From contig NZ_JAERWK010000008.1 in the NCBI RefSeq assembly GCF_016918035.1, positions 372,001-436,000 of the forward strand: a stretch of 64,000 nt of DNA. Reading direction: 5' to 3'. Below the pieces are notes generated by a model. That model was not told where the DNA came from and did no database searches. It was given only the letters and a program-made list of their open reading frames with translations. How positions within the stretch are numbered: the stretch's first letter is position 1; each line of letters begins with the position of its first letter. The DNA is from Nakamurella leprariae (GTDB lineage Bacteria > Actinomycetota > Actinomycetes > Mycobacteriales > Nakamurellaceae). Position numbers and translations under genes: made by a program. This document shows positions 1 through 7,793 of the stretch, piece after piece.

Positions 1-568
1 TCTCGGCCGGCTGCACGGTCTCGCTCGGCGACGGCGCCGGGGTCGACGAGGCCGGCGTGCTCGGAGCGCTGGTGTCACCGATGGCCGGGATGCTGGTCGG
101 CGTGAAGGTCGAGCTGCTGGTGGCGCTGGACTCCGTCGGCTCGGGCTCGTCCCCCAGTCCGGCGTCGGCGGCGATCGCGGAGGCCGGCTGCGAGGTGCTC
201 GGGTTGACGACCACCGGGCGGATGTTCAGCTGGGCGCTGCGGGTCAGGTTGGTCAGGTCCTCGGTGCCGGGGACGGTCACGACCAGCTGGCGGGACCCCT
301 CGATCTGGACCTGCGCGCCCGCGACACCGGAGCCGTTGACCCGGGTCTCCATGATGGTGCGGGCCTGTTGCATCGAAGGCCGCGACGGGTCGGAGCCGTC
401 CAGCGTGCGAGCGGTGAGCGTGATGCGGGTGCCGCCCTGCAGGTCGATGCCCAGCTTCGGCGTGTTCGCGCCCGGGGTCAGGAACACCAGCCCGTAGAGG
501 CCGGCGGTGATGATCAGGAAGGCGAGGATGGACCGCCAGGGCCTGAACTGTCGTGCCGGTGATGCCAC
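1..568 (-). CDS. secD: SecD, protein-export translocase subunit (3' part outside the window)
   Basis: SecD is the membrane subunit that, with SecF, uses the proton gradient to assist SecYEG export. Only the N-terminal 189 codons are present, since the gene runs off the left edge. The GTG start at 568 gives MASPARQFRPWRSILAFL, one membrane segment at about residues 13-31 and the family signature GIDLQGGT at about 40-47. A Ser/Thr/Pro/Glu-rich low-complexity linker, common in actinobacterial SecD, begins after about residue 130. The gene follows yajC, the usual yajC-secD-secF order. The start is inferred from the frame of the conserved motif; ATG at 576 in another frame hits a stop quickly. Confidence 0.92.
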   Translation of the reverse strand, partial: MASPARQFRPWRSILAFLIITAGLYGLVFLTPGANTPKLGIDLQGGTRITLTARTLDGSDPSRPSMQQARTIMETRVNGSGVAGAQVQIEGSRQLVVTVPGTEDLTNLTRSAQLNIRPVVVNPSTSQPASAIAADAGLGDEPEPTESSATSSSTFTPTSIPAIGDTSAPSTPASSTPAPSPSETVQPAE

Positions 569-600
569 TTCACGCCCATTTCGTCTCAGAACACGACGGC

Positions 601-629
601 GGCCCACGGCGACGGTGTCACCGTGGGCC
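601..629 (-). terminator. Hairpin between yajC and secD
   Basis: A perfect 9-bp inverted repeat, GGCCCACGG (601-609) and CCGTGGGCC (621-629), encloses an 11-nt loop in the 192-bp gap between yajC and secD. No T-run follows it. It could attenuate or punctuate transcription from yajC into secD, or stabilise the mRNA. The role is inferred. Confidence 0.35.
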
Positions 630-760
630 TCGACGTGCTCGTTGCCCGTGCCCGGACCCGACCGAGGACCGGTCACCCGGTCCGTCGGTCACGGCCGCTC
701 GTGCGGTCGCACCCGCTCCCTCCGGACCCGGTCCGGTGACGGAGCGTCCGCGAGCGTAGC

Positions 761-1159
761 TCAGTTGGTGTTGGAATCCCGTCGGGCCGGATCCTTGGTG
801 AAGTCGAGCGGCGCGGCCGGCTGCGGCGGGACGACCGGCGGGACGACGCCGCCCTGGCCGAGGTCGGCCTCGGTCACGTCGGTGAGGTCGGTGGTCGGGC
901 CCGGCACGACGATCTCGCGGACGGCGGCCTTGACCCAGGTGGTGCGCACGCCCGGCGCGAGCTCCAGCTCGATGGTGTCGTCGGCGACCGCGGTGACCGT
1001 GCCGTGCACGCCCGAGGTCGTCATCACGCGGGTGCCGGGGACCAGCTGGTCCTGCATCGTCTTGGTGGCGGCGATCTGACGCTTCTGCTTGCGCATGCCG
1101 CTGTACATCATGAAGCCCAGTGCTGCGAACAGCAGGATCGGCAACAACATCGCTTCCAT
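761..1159 (-). CDS. yajC: YajC, Sec translocase accessory subunit
   Basis: YajC is a small membrane protein of the SecDF-YajC holotranslocon. The 132-aa product has one N-terminal membrane segment (about residues 4-18), followed by the basic stretch MRKQKRQ. The cytoplasmic beta-rich domain carries the typical family phrases LVPGTRVMTTSGVHGTV and DDTIELELAPGV. A proline-rich tail follows. It lies between ruvB and secD on the same strand, the standard actinobacterial order. GAGGAGAG upstream of the ATG (RNA sense) is a good ribosome binding site. Confidence 0.95.
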   Translation of the reverse strand: MEAMLLPILLFAALGFMMYSGMRKQKRQIAATKTMQDQLVPGTRVMTTSGVHGTVTAVADDTIELELAPGVRTTWVKAAVREIVVPGPTTDLTDVTEADLGQGGVVPPVVPPQPAAPLDFTKDPARRDSNTN

Positions 1160-1327
1160 GAGCGAACTCTCCTCGGTACTCGTCCGGTGACCCCGACACT
1201 GACCCGGATCAGGAGCATCGGCGTTCGTACAGTCCCCGTCAGGGTATCGGAACCGGCCCGTCCGACGCCCGTCCAGCGCGCCCGAGGATGCCGTCTCCGT
1301 ACGCGGTCCGATGTCCCGCTCGAGCCA

Positions 1328-2410
1328 TCAGTCCTGGTCGAACAGCTCCGGCTGCCCGCTGCGCGACCAGTCGGGAGCGCGCAGGCCGAGGTGTTCCCAG
1401 GCCGCCGGCGTGGCCACCCGGCCCTGCCGGGTCCGGGCCAGCATGCCCACCCGGACGAGGAACGGTTCGCACACCTCCTCGACGGTCGTGGCCTCCTCGC
1501 CGACCGCGACGGCCAGCGTCGTCAACCCGACCGGACCGCCGCCGAACGAGCTGCACAGCGCGCGCAGCACGTCCCGGTCCAGCCGGTCCAGGCCGACCTC
1601 GTCGACGTCGTAGACGGCCAGCGCGTCCCGGGCCACCTGCCGGGTGATGGCCCCGTCGGCCCGGACGTCGGCGAAGTCCCGCACCCGGCGCAGCAGCCGG
1701 TTCGCGATGCGCGGGGTGCCCCGGGACCGGCGGGCGATCTCGGAGGCGCCGTCCGGTCGCAGATCGAGCCCCAGGATCGTCGCGCTGCGGGTGATCACCG
1801 AGGTCAGATCGGCCGCCGAGTAGAACTCCAGATGGGCGGTGAAGCCGAACCGGTCGCGCAGCGGGGAGGTCAGCCGGCCGGCCCGGGTGGTCGCCCCGAC
1901 CAGTGTGAACGGGGCGATCTCCAGCGGGATCGACGTCGCCCCCGGTCCCTTGCCGACCATGATGTCGACCCGGAAGTCCTCCATGGCCAGGTACAGCATC
2001 TCCTCGGCCGGCCGGGAGATCCGGTGGATCTCGTCGATGAACAGCACGTCACCCTCGACCAGGTTGGACAGGATGGCGGCCAGATCACCGGCGCGCTCCA
2101 GCGCCGGTCCGGAGGTCAGCCGGATGGCCGCCCCGAGTTCGGCGGCGACGATCATCGAGAGGCTGGTCTTGCCCAGCCCGGGCGGACCGGCCAGCAGGAT
2201 GTGGTCGGGCGGCGTGCCGCGCTGCCGGGCACCCCGCAGCACCAGGTCGAGCTGCTCCCGGACCCGCGGCTGGCCGACGAACTCGGCCCGCCGCCGCGGC
2301 CGCAGCGAAGCCTCGACGTCGAGGTCGCCGTCGGCCTCCTGCGGATCGGTCAGGTCGTCCCGCTCGTCCTCCGGCTCGTGATCCGGCACGTGATCCGGCA
2401 CGGCGCTCAC
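1328..2410 (-). CDS. ruvB: RuvB, Holliday junction branch-migration ATPase
   Basis: RuvB is the hexameric AAA+ motor that drives Holliday junction branch migration with RuvA. The 360-aa product shows Walker A GPPGLGKT (about 75-82), Walker B/DEIH box (126-129), sensor GATTRAG (172-178) and the C-terminal winged-helix domain ending in LFDQD. A 35-residue acidic N-terminal extension precedes the conserved core. The GTG start at 2410 overlaps the ruvA stop as GTGA, indicating translational coupling in a ruvC-ruvA-ruvB operon; a GTG three codons further in is an alternative. Confidence 0.97.
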   Translation of the reverse strand: MSAVPDHVPDHEPEDERDDLTDPQEADGDLDVEASLRPRRRAEFVGQPRVREQLDLVLRGARQRGTPPDHILLAGPPGLGKTSLSMIVAAELGAAIRLTSGPALERAGDLAAILSNLVEGDVLFIDEIHRISRPAEEMLYLAMEDFRVDIMVGKGPGATSIPLEIAPFTLVGATTRAGRLTSPLRDRFGFTAHLEFYSAADLTSVITRSATILGLDLRPDGASEIARRSRGTPRIANRLLRRVRDFADVRADGAITRQVARDALAVYDVDEVGLDRLDRDVLRALCSSFGGGPVGLTTLAVAVGEEATTVEEVCEPFLVRVGMLARTRQGRVATPAAWEHLGLRAPDWSRSGQPELFDQD

Positions 2411-3030
2411 CGGTGCTGGCCCAGCAGCCCGAGCGCGCGGCGCAGCAGCACCGACACCTGGCCGCTCGCGACGACCGGGTCATCGGCGTCGGCGGCGACC
2501 GCCTCGGTCGCGTCCTGGGCCTGCTTGGGCGTGAAGCCGAGGCCGGTGAGCGCGTCGGTGAGCTGGCTCTTCCAGGCGCCGACGCCGCCGGCGGCTTGGC
2601 CGGGCCGGGCGCCGGCAGCACTGCCGGGCAGCACGCCGACCTTGTCCTTGAGCTCCAGCACCAGGCGCTCGGCGCCCTTGCGGCCGATGCCGGGAGCCCG
2701 GGTGAGCGCGGTGGTGTCGCCGTCGGCCAGCGCCCGGCGCAGGTCGTCCGGCTCGAACACGGCCAGCAGCGCGAGCGCGATCTTCGGGCCCACCCCGGAC
2801 ACCGACTGCACCAGCTCGAACAGGTCGCGGGCCGACTCGTCGGCGAAGCCGAACAGGGTCAACGAGTCCTCGCGCACCACCAGGGTGGTGGCCAACCGGG
2901 CCGCCTCGCCGCGGCGCATCCCGGCCAGGGTGGCCGGCGTGGTGCGCACGGCGAAGCCGACCCCGGTGACCTCGAGCACGACGTGGTCCAGCGCGACGGA
3001 CAGCACGGTGCCGGACAGCGAACTGATCAC
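2407..3030 (-). CDS. ruvA: RuvA, Holliday junction DNA-binding subunit
   Basis: RuvA binds four-way junctions and recruits RuvB. The 207-aa product begins VISSLSGTV and has the N-terminal OB-fold. Two helix-hairpin-helix motifs follow ([12 protein letters not shown] and [16 protein letters not shown]), then a flexible linker and the C-terminal RuvB-binding three-helix domain ending LLGQHR. The GTG start at 3030 was chosen because it matches the family N-terminus and overlaps the ruvC stop as GTGA. A longer reading frame upstream has no family similarity. Confidence 0.97.
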   Translation of the reverse strand: MISSLSGTVLSVALDHVVLEVTGVGFAVRTTPATLAGMRRGEAARLATTLVVREDSLTLFGFADESARDLFELVQSVSGVGPKIALALLAVFEPDDLRRALADGDTTALTRAPGIGRKGAERLVLELKDKVGVLPGSAAGARPGQAAGGVGAWKSQLTDALTGLGFTPKQAQDATEAVAADADDPVVASGQVSVLLRRALGLLGQHR

Positions 3031-3632
3031 GGTCGGCTCCCCCGGGTCGCCGGATGGCCGGACAGCCGGGCCGTCCAGGCCGCCCGGTCCGAGCGCATCG
3101 CCGCCCCGCTGGGCCGCACGGTGCGCCGGGCGCCGCCCTGCTCGAGCAGCCGCGCGGCCACCGGTCCCTTCCACAACTGACAGATGGCCAGGGCCAGGGC
3201 GTCCGAGGCATCGGCCGGGGTCGGCGCGGCCGGCAGCCGGAGCAACCGGGTCACCATCGTCGCCACCTGCGCCTTCTCCGCCCGTCCGTTCCCCGACACC
3301 GCCGCCTTGACCTCGCTCGGGGTGTGCCAGGCCACCGGGATGCCACGCCGGGCGGCGGCCAGCGAGACCACCCCGGCCGCCTGGGCGGTGCCCATCACGG
3401 TCCGCACGTTGGCCTGGCTGAACATCCGCTCCACCGCGACCGTGTCCGGGCGGTGCCGGTCGAGCAGCTGCTCGACCTCCTGGGCCACCAGCAGCAGCCG
3501 GTGGGCGATGTCCTCGTCGGGTGAGGTGCGCACCACGGTCACGTCGACCATCCGCAACGGGGCCCCGGGCTCACCGTCGACCACCCCGACACCGCACCGG
3601 GTGAGGCCGGGATCGATGCCCAGCACCCGCAC
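3027..3632 (-). CDS. ruvC: RuvC, Holliday junction resolvase
   Basis: RuvC is the endonuclease that resolves Holliday junctions. The 201-aa product starts VRVLGIDPG with the first catalytic Asp at residue 7. Further acidic catalytic residues are in VERMFS and in [11 protein letters not shown], and the DNA-binding loop [11 protein letters not shown] is present. The start was set at GTG 3632, which has a G-rich sequence (GGGGG) about 6 nt upstream; GTG 3638 is the alternative. The gene ends in a GTGA overlap with ruvA. Its upstream region carries the 55-bp tandem repeats that follow yebC. Confidence 0.95.
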   Translation of the reverse strand: MRVLGIDPGLTRCGVGVVDGEPGAPLRMVDVTVVRTSPDEDIAHRLLLVAQEVEQLLDRHRPDTVAVERMFSQANVRTVMGTAQAAGVVSLAAARRGIPVAWHTPSEVKAAVSGNGRAEKAQVATMVTRLLRLPAAPTPADASDALALAICQLWKGPVAARLLEQGGARRTVRPSGAAMRSDRAAWTARLSGHPATRGSRP

Positions 3633-3710
3633 GAGCACCCCCAAGTCGTCCGAACGTGTGTCCGATCGGACGTTACCGGGGGAGGTCAGACCAGGGACGG
3701 ATCGCCACGC

Positions 3711-3903
3711 CGTCCCTCGCTGCGGCCTACTCCTCCTCACCCGACGGTCGGATCCGGCCTCCGCTCGTCCCTCGCTGCGGCCTACTCCTCCTCACCCGAC
3801 GGTCGGATCCGGCCTCCGCTCGTCCCTCGCTGCGGCCTACTCCTCCTCACCCGACGGTCGGATCCGGCCTCCGCTCGTACCTCGCTGCGGCCTACTCCTC
3901 CTC
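3711..3903 (-). repeat. 55-bp direct tandem repeat, 3.5 copies, ending in the yebC 3' end
   Basis: Three essentially identical 55-bp units occupy 3711-3765, 3766-3820 and 3821-3875. A partial fourth copy (3876-3903, one mismatch) runs into the last codons of yebC. On the minus strand each unit begins GAGGAGGAGTAG, repeating the final Glu codons and stop codon of yebC, then GCCGCAGCGAGGGACGAGCG. The inner part matches a dispersed element found at about 23.8, 28.7 and 53.6 kb. There are no spacers of variable sequence, so it is not a CRISPR array. Confidence 0.95.
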
Positions 3904-4659
3904 CAACTGCGCGACGACCGCGTCCGGGATGTCGGCGTTCGAGTACACGTTCTGCACGTCGTCCAGGTCCTCGATGGCGTCGATCAGCTTGAACACCTTG
4001 CGGGCGCCCTCGACGTCGAGCTCGATCGAGGTGGCCGGCACGAAGTTGGCGTCGGCCGAGTCGTACTCCCAGCCGCCGTCGACCACCGCGCTGCGCACCG
4101 CCACCATGTCGGTCGGCTCGCTGACCACCTCGAAGGCCTCGCCCAGGTCGTTCACGTCCTCGGCACCGGCGTCCAGCACCGCCAGGGTGAGCTCGTCCTC
4201 GTCGACCGCCGTGCCGTCCTGGTCCTTGGGCACCACGACGACGCCCTTGCGGGAGAACAGGTAGGCCACGCTGCCCGGGTCGGCCATGGTGCCGCCGTTG
4301 CGGGTGACCGCGACGCGCACGTCGGTGGCGGCGCGGTTCCGGTTGTCGGTGAGGCACTCGATCATCAGCGCGACGCCGTTCGGGCCGTAGCCCTCGTAGG
4401 TCATCGACTGGTAGTCGGCGCCGCCGGCTTCCGCCCCGGAGCCCCGCTTGACCGCACGGTCGATGTTCTCGTTCGGGACCGACGACTTCTTCGCCTTCTG
4501 GATGGCGTCGTACAGCGTCGGGTTGCCGTCCGGGTCACCGCCGCCGGTGCGGGCGGCCACCTCGACGTTCTTGATGAGCTTGGCGAACAGCTTGCCGCGC
4601 TTGGCGTCCTTGGCGGCCTTCTGGTGCTTGGTGGTGGCCCACTTGGAATGGCCTGACAT
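3892..4659 (-). CDS. yebC: YebC/PmpR family DNA-binding regulatory protein
   Basis: This family is annotated as DNA-binding transcriptional regulators, and recent work links members to translation of difficult peptides. The 255-aa product starts [16 protein letters not shown], the family signature, and keeps the full three-domain length. The ATG at 4659 is preceded by AGGAG. An in-frame upstream extension exists but is unconserved. The stop codon lies inside the first copy of the tandem repeat array, so the C-terminal LEEE is encoded by repeat-like DNA. It sits directly upstream of ruvCAB, as in most actinobacteria. Confidence 0.96.
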   Translation of the reverse strand: MSGHSKWATTKHQKAAKDAKRGKLFAKLIKNVEVAARTGGGDPDGNPTLYDAIQKAKKSSVPNENIDRAVKRGSGAEAGGADYQSMTYEGYGPNGVALMIECLTDNRNRAATDVRVAVTRNGGTMADPGSVAYLFSRKGVVVVPKDQDGTAVDEDELTLAVLDAGAEDVNDLGEAFEVVSEPTDMVAVRSAVVDGGWEYDSADANFVPATSIELDVEGARKVFKLIDAIEDLDDVQNVYSNADIPDAVVAQLEEE

Positions 4660-4784
4660 CGGAGCGCTCCTGAACGAGACCTTGCGACGACGACGGACGA
4701 GTGCGCGCCGGCCTGGCCCGCGCCACACACACCGATCCATCCTAGTGGCCGGGCCCGCGTGGACACGGCACGTCGGGCCGCCGC

Positions 4785-5275
4785 GGACCGGGAGGACCCA
4801 TGCGGGCGTGTTCCCGGTCGTCGCCGGCGGCGACTGCACCTCCCTGTTCGACCCCCTGCTCGGTCAGCGTGACGACGACTGGCGCCGCGACCTGACCGTG
4901 GCGTCCTTGGCCGGGCTCGGAGTCTTCGAGCGGGACCTGCGACCGGTGGCAGCCGATCCGGCGGGCGCCGGACGGGCGGCCGCGGCCCACGTCGCGGCGG
5001 CCCTGCCGGACGACCGGCCGGCCTGGTGGCTGCACGTCGACCTGGACGTGCTGGACCCGGCACTGTTCCCCGCCCAGGGCGTGCCCGGGGTGCCGGACGA
5101 GCCCGGCGGCCTGACTCCGGAGCAGCTGCAGGACCTGGTCACCGCCGCTCTCGGCGTCCCCGGCTGCGCCGGCCTCAGCCTGGCCATCGACGACCCCGAG
5201 CAGGATCCGGACGACAGCGGCGCGGCCACGGTGATCGACCTGGTCCGCACCGCGTCCGCCGCGCTGCTCGGTTGA
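4785..5275 (+). pseudogene. Arginase/agmatinase-family remnant
   Basis: The frame reads [16 protein letters not shown], corresponding to the arginase-family GGDH/GGDC metal-site motif. It then jumps to a C-terminal part with WWLHVDLDVLDP, the second metal-binding signature, and SLAIDDPEQD. The N-terminal ~100 residues and the middle section carrying the DGHxD-type motif are missing, and no start codon with a ribosome binding site was found. The open frame extends back antisense through the yebC start region, which is coincidental. I read this as a gene shortened by 5' and internal deletions. A divergent short active protein is possible but unlikely. Confidence 0.7.
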
Positions 5276-5296
5276 TCCGCAGCGATCAGACCGCGA

Positions 5297-5731
5297 TCAG
5301 ACCGACTGCTGCAGCTCTGCGACCAGACCCTCGACCACCGTGGTCCAGTGCGCGAGCAACTCGTTCCGCTCCCCCGCGTCGGCCAGGTGCTCCTGGTGCA
5401 GCGCGATCGTCGCGCCACCGGCCGCCGGCAGCACGGTCAGCTGCAGGACGGAGTCGTGGGTCCAGCCGGCCGGGCGCCAGGTCAGCCGGATCCGCCGTCC
5501 CGGACTGCAGCTCCGGATCCGTCCGGTGGTGCCGTCGGCGGCGCGGTACCCCGCCCCGACCGCGGTGGGAACCGGGGTGACACCCAGCCAGGTGGGGCCG
5601 CCGCGCCCGACCAGGTGGTCCCAGGCGGTCTCCGGCGGGACGGCGGCGGTGCGGCGCACCCCGAGTTCCCAGCCGGCGTCGCGGGTCAGCCCGGTCGTGG
5701 AGGCGCTCGGCTCGGTGCGGGAGTCGGTCAT
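5297..5731 (-). CDS. SRPBCC/AHSA1-like domain protein
   Basis: The 144-aa product resembles the START/polyketide-cyclase (SRPBCC, AHSA1) fold. It has RTAAVPPETAWDHLVG near the N-terminus, a central beta-rich section with RIRLTWRPAGW, and a C-terminal amphipathic helix ending HWTTVVEGLVAELQQS. Such proteins bind hydrophobic ligands or act as stress-related co-chaperones, but the substrate cannot be told from sequence. The start is ATG at 5731. It lies just downstream of pdxT on the same strand with a 31-bp gap. Confidence 0.75.
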   Translation of the reverse strand: MTDSRTEPSASTTGLTRDAGWELGVRRTAAVPPETAWDHLVGRGGPTWLGVTPVPTAVGAGYRAADGTTGRIRSCSPGRRIRLTWRPAGWTHDSVLQLTVLPAAGGATIALHQEHLADAGERNELLAHWTTVVEGLVAELQQSV

Positions 5732-5762
5732 GCGGTGATGGTGCGAGTCCGGACCCGGCGGA

Positions 5763-6374
5763 TCAACGCCCCAGCGGACGGGTGCTGTCCGCGATGACGT
5801 CCAGGAACATCCGGTGCAGGCGCAGATCGCCGGCGATCTCCGGGTGGAAGGAGGTGGCCAGCACCGATCCCTGCCGGACCGCGACCGGGTGCCCGGCCAC
5901 CGAGGCCAGCACCTGCACATCGGGTCCGGCCTGCTCGATCCACGGCGCCCGGATGAACACGGCCCGCACCGGACCTTCGAGACCGGCCACGGCGAGGTCG
6001 GTCTCGAAGGAGTCCACCTGCCGGCCGAACGCGTTGCGGCGCACCACGGCGTCCAGTACGCCGAGCGGCCGCTGGTCGGGCCGGCCGTCGAGGATCTCGC
6101 GGGCCAGCACGATCATCCCGGCGCACGACCCGAACGCGGGCAGTCCGGCCGTCAACCGGTCGCGCAGCGGAGCGCGGAGCCCGAAGACGTCGAGCAACCG
6201 GCAGATGGTGGTCGACTCACCGCCCGGCAGCACGATGCCGTCCAGGTCCTGCAGGTCGGCCGGCCGCCGCACCGGGCGGGCCAGCACCCCGAGTTCGGCC
6301 AGCGCCGACAGGTGCTCGGCCACATCGCCCTGCAGGGCCAGGACCCCGACCACCGGATCCGGGCCGCCGGTCAC
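5763..6374 (-). CDS. pdxT: PdxT, pyridoxal 5'-phosphate synthase glutaminase subunit
   Basis: PdxT hydrolyses glutamine and channels ammonia to PdxS for PLP synthesis. The 203-aa product has VGVLALQGDVAEH at the N-terminus, the oxyanion motif GGEST, the nucleophile Cys in GSCAGM and the His/Glu pair in SFHPE. The GTG start at 6374 overlaps the stop of the upstream membrane-protein gene as GTGA. Its partner pdxS lies 14 kb away (20624-21574), although the two are commonly close neighbours in actinobacteria. Confidence 0.96.
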   Translation of the reverse strand: MTGGPDPVVGVLALQGDVAEHLSALAELGVLARPVRRPADLQDLDGIVLPGGESTTICRLLDVFGLRAPLRDRLTAGLPAFGSCAGMIVLAREILDGRPDQRPLGVLDAVVRRNAFGRQVDSFETDLAVAGLEGPVRAVFIRAPWIEQAGPDVQVLASVAGHPVAVRQGSVLATSFHPEIAGDLRLHRMFLDVIADSTRPLGR

Positions 6375-6898
6375 GAGCCCGGCCGCCAGACCATCAGCAC
6401 CGTCACGACCACCAGCAGCACCGACACGATGCCCGAGGTGGCCGAGATGCGGGCGTAGCCGACCGGTCTGGCGGTCGCGTCCGCCGCGTCGTCCAGGCCC
6501 TGGGCCGGAACCGCAGTGCCCTCGGTGACCAGGAGCGGGCCGGCCCCGCTCCCACTGGTGGTGAGGGCAGCCAGGTCGGCGGCCGCCACCCGCATGGCCG
6601 GCACGACCACGAGCAGGTTCAGCAGCGCCGCGACCACGTAGACGATGATCGATGCGAGCACCCACGGCGTGGTCACCGACAGGTCCCAACTGTCCGGCGC
6701 CAGACCGACGGCCGCGAAGCCGAGCAGTGCGACGACCAGCGACGCCGCGGTGAGGACGTAGGTGGAGGTGGCCAGCGTCGCCACCTGCTCGCCCTGGCCG
6801 GAGCGCAGCGCGCGCAGACCCGTCATCGGCAGGATGGCCATCGGTCCGACGATGAACACCGCCAGCACCACGTGCAGGACCACGATCAGCGTGTACAC
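6371..6898 (-). CDS. DUF2269-like integral membrane protein
   Basis: The 175-aa product has four predicted membrane segments, starting VYTLIVVLHVVLAVFIVGP and ending VSVLLVVVTVLMVW. The length and N-terminal pattern resemble DUF2269 proteins of unknown function. The GTG start at 6898 is chosen because a -10-like TAGGCT (minus strand, 6906-6911) lies 7 nt upstream, which implies a leaderless mRNA. The gene is translationally coupled to pdxT (GTGA overlap), so PLP synthesis may share this promoter. Nothing else indicates function. Confidence 0.7.
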   Translation of the reverse strand: MYTLIVVLHVVLAVFIVGPMAILPMTGLRALRSGQGEQVATLATSTYVLTAASLVVALLGFAAVGLAPDSWDLSVTTPWVLASIIVYVVAALLNLLVVVPAMRVAAADLAALTTSGSGAGPLLVTEGTAVPAQGLDDAADATARPVGYARISATSGIVSVLLVVVTVLMVWRPGS

Positions 6899-7001
6899 GC
6901 CGGGAAGCCTAAGGCGTGTCTCCCGGTGGCAGCGCGGGGTCCGGACCCGCCCGATCCGCACCACGGGCACCGGGACCTCGGTCCCCGGTTACCCTGCGCC
7001 C

Positions 7002-7781
7002 GTGGACTGGAGCCTGCGCAGCTGCGCCGTCCGCGGGCACGAGACGTACGCACCGGACGAGCCGGAGCTGCGCGACCGGCTGCGGGTGACCACGACCGCG
7101 GGCGAGGCGTGGCGGTGCCTGCGGTGTGGGGACTTCGTGGCCGGACCGGCCCGGCGGTCGGGTCCGGCTGACGCGGCGCCCGAGGTGCCGCGGGGCCGGC
7201 TGCTCCGGGACCGCACGATCCAGCGGCTGCTTGCCGCCGAACGGGTGCTGCGGGCGGCGCTGTTCGTGGTGGTGGTGGTGGTGCTGGGCCGGTTCCGGGA
7301 CGACCGGTCGGCTCTGCAGCAGGCCTTCGACACCGATCTGGCCCTGTTCCGCCCCCTCGCCCAGCAACTCGGCTGGGACGTGGATCGATCCTCGGTGGTG
7401 CACGGCATCGACCGCTTCTTCGCGTGGTCGCCCAACGCACTGAGCTGGCTGCTGGTGGGCCTGGTCGGGTACGCGGCGCTCAACCTGGTCGAGGCGTACG
7501 GCCTGTGGTCGATGCGCCGGTGGGGCGAGTACTTCTCGGTGGTGGCGACCAGCGTCTTCCTGCCGCTGGAGATCCATGAGATCGCCGAGAAGGTGACCGT
7601 GCTGCGGGTGCTGCTGCTGGTCGTCAACGTGCTCGCCATCGTGTGGCTGATCTGGTCCAAGCGACTGTTCGGCGTCCGTGGCGGCGGCCGGGCCGCCGCG
7701 GCGGAGCACTCGGCGGCGAGTCTGCTCACCGTGGAACGCGCGGCGGTGCTGGCCGAACGGGACGACGCGGTCCGGGGCTGA
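7002..7781 (+). CDS. DUF2127-type membrane protein
   Basis: The 259-aa product has an N-terminal soluble part with four cysteines, including a CLRCGD knuckle reminiscent of a zinc ribbon. Membrane segments follow at about residues 80-96 (ALFVVVVVVL), 144-165 and 200-220. The phrase VEAYGLWSMRRWGEYFS is typical of DUF2127 proteins, whose function is unknown. The GTG start at 7002 sits 6 nt after a TACCCT -10-like box, so a leaderless transcript is likely. It is divergent from the DUF2269-like gene and convergent with the glycosyltransferase gene. Confidence 0.75.
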   Translation: MDWSLRSCAVRGHETYAPDEPELRDRLRVTTTAGEAWRCLRCGDFVAGPARRSGPADAAPEVPRGRLLRDRTIQRLLAAERVLRAALFVVVVVVLGRFRDDRSALQQAFDTDLALFRPLAQQLGWDVDRSSVVHGIDRFFAWSPNALSWLLVGLVGYAALNLVEAYGLWSMRRWGEYFSVVATSVFLPLEIHEIAEKVTVLRVLLLVVNVLAIVWLIWSKRLFGVRGGGRAAAAEHSAASLLTVERAAVLAERDDAVRG

Positions 7782-7793
7782 GGAGCCCGAGGC

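Noticed and set aside
1004-3310. 768-codon open frame antisense to ruvA and ruvB
   Set aside because: It is a shadow of G+C-rich codon structure; the other strand carries clear Ruv motifs.
3711-3903. Possible CRISPR array
   Set aside because: The 55-bp units are contiguous with no unique spacers and continue into the yebC stop region.
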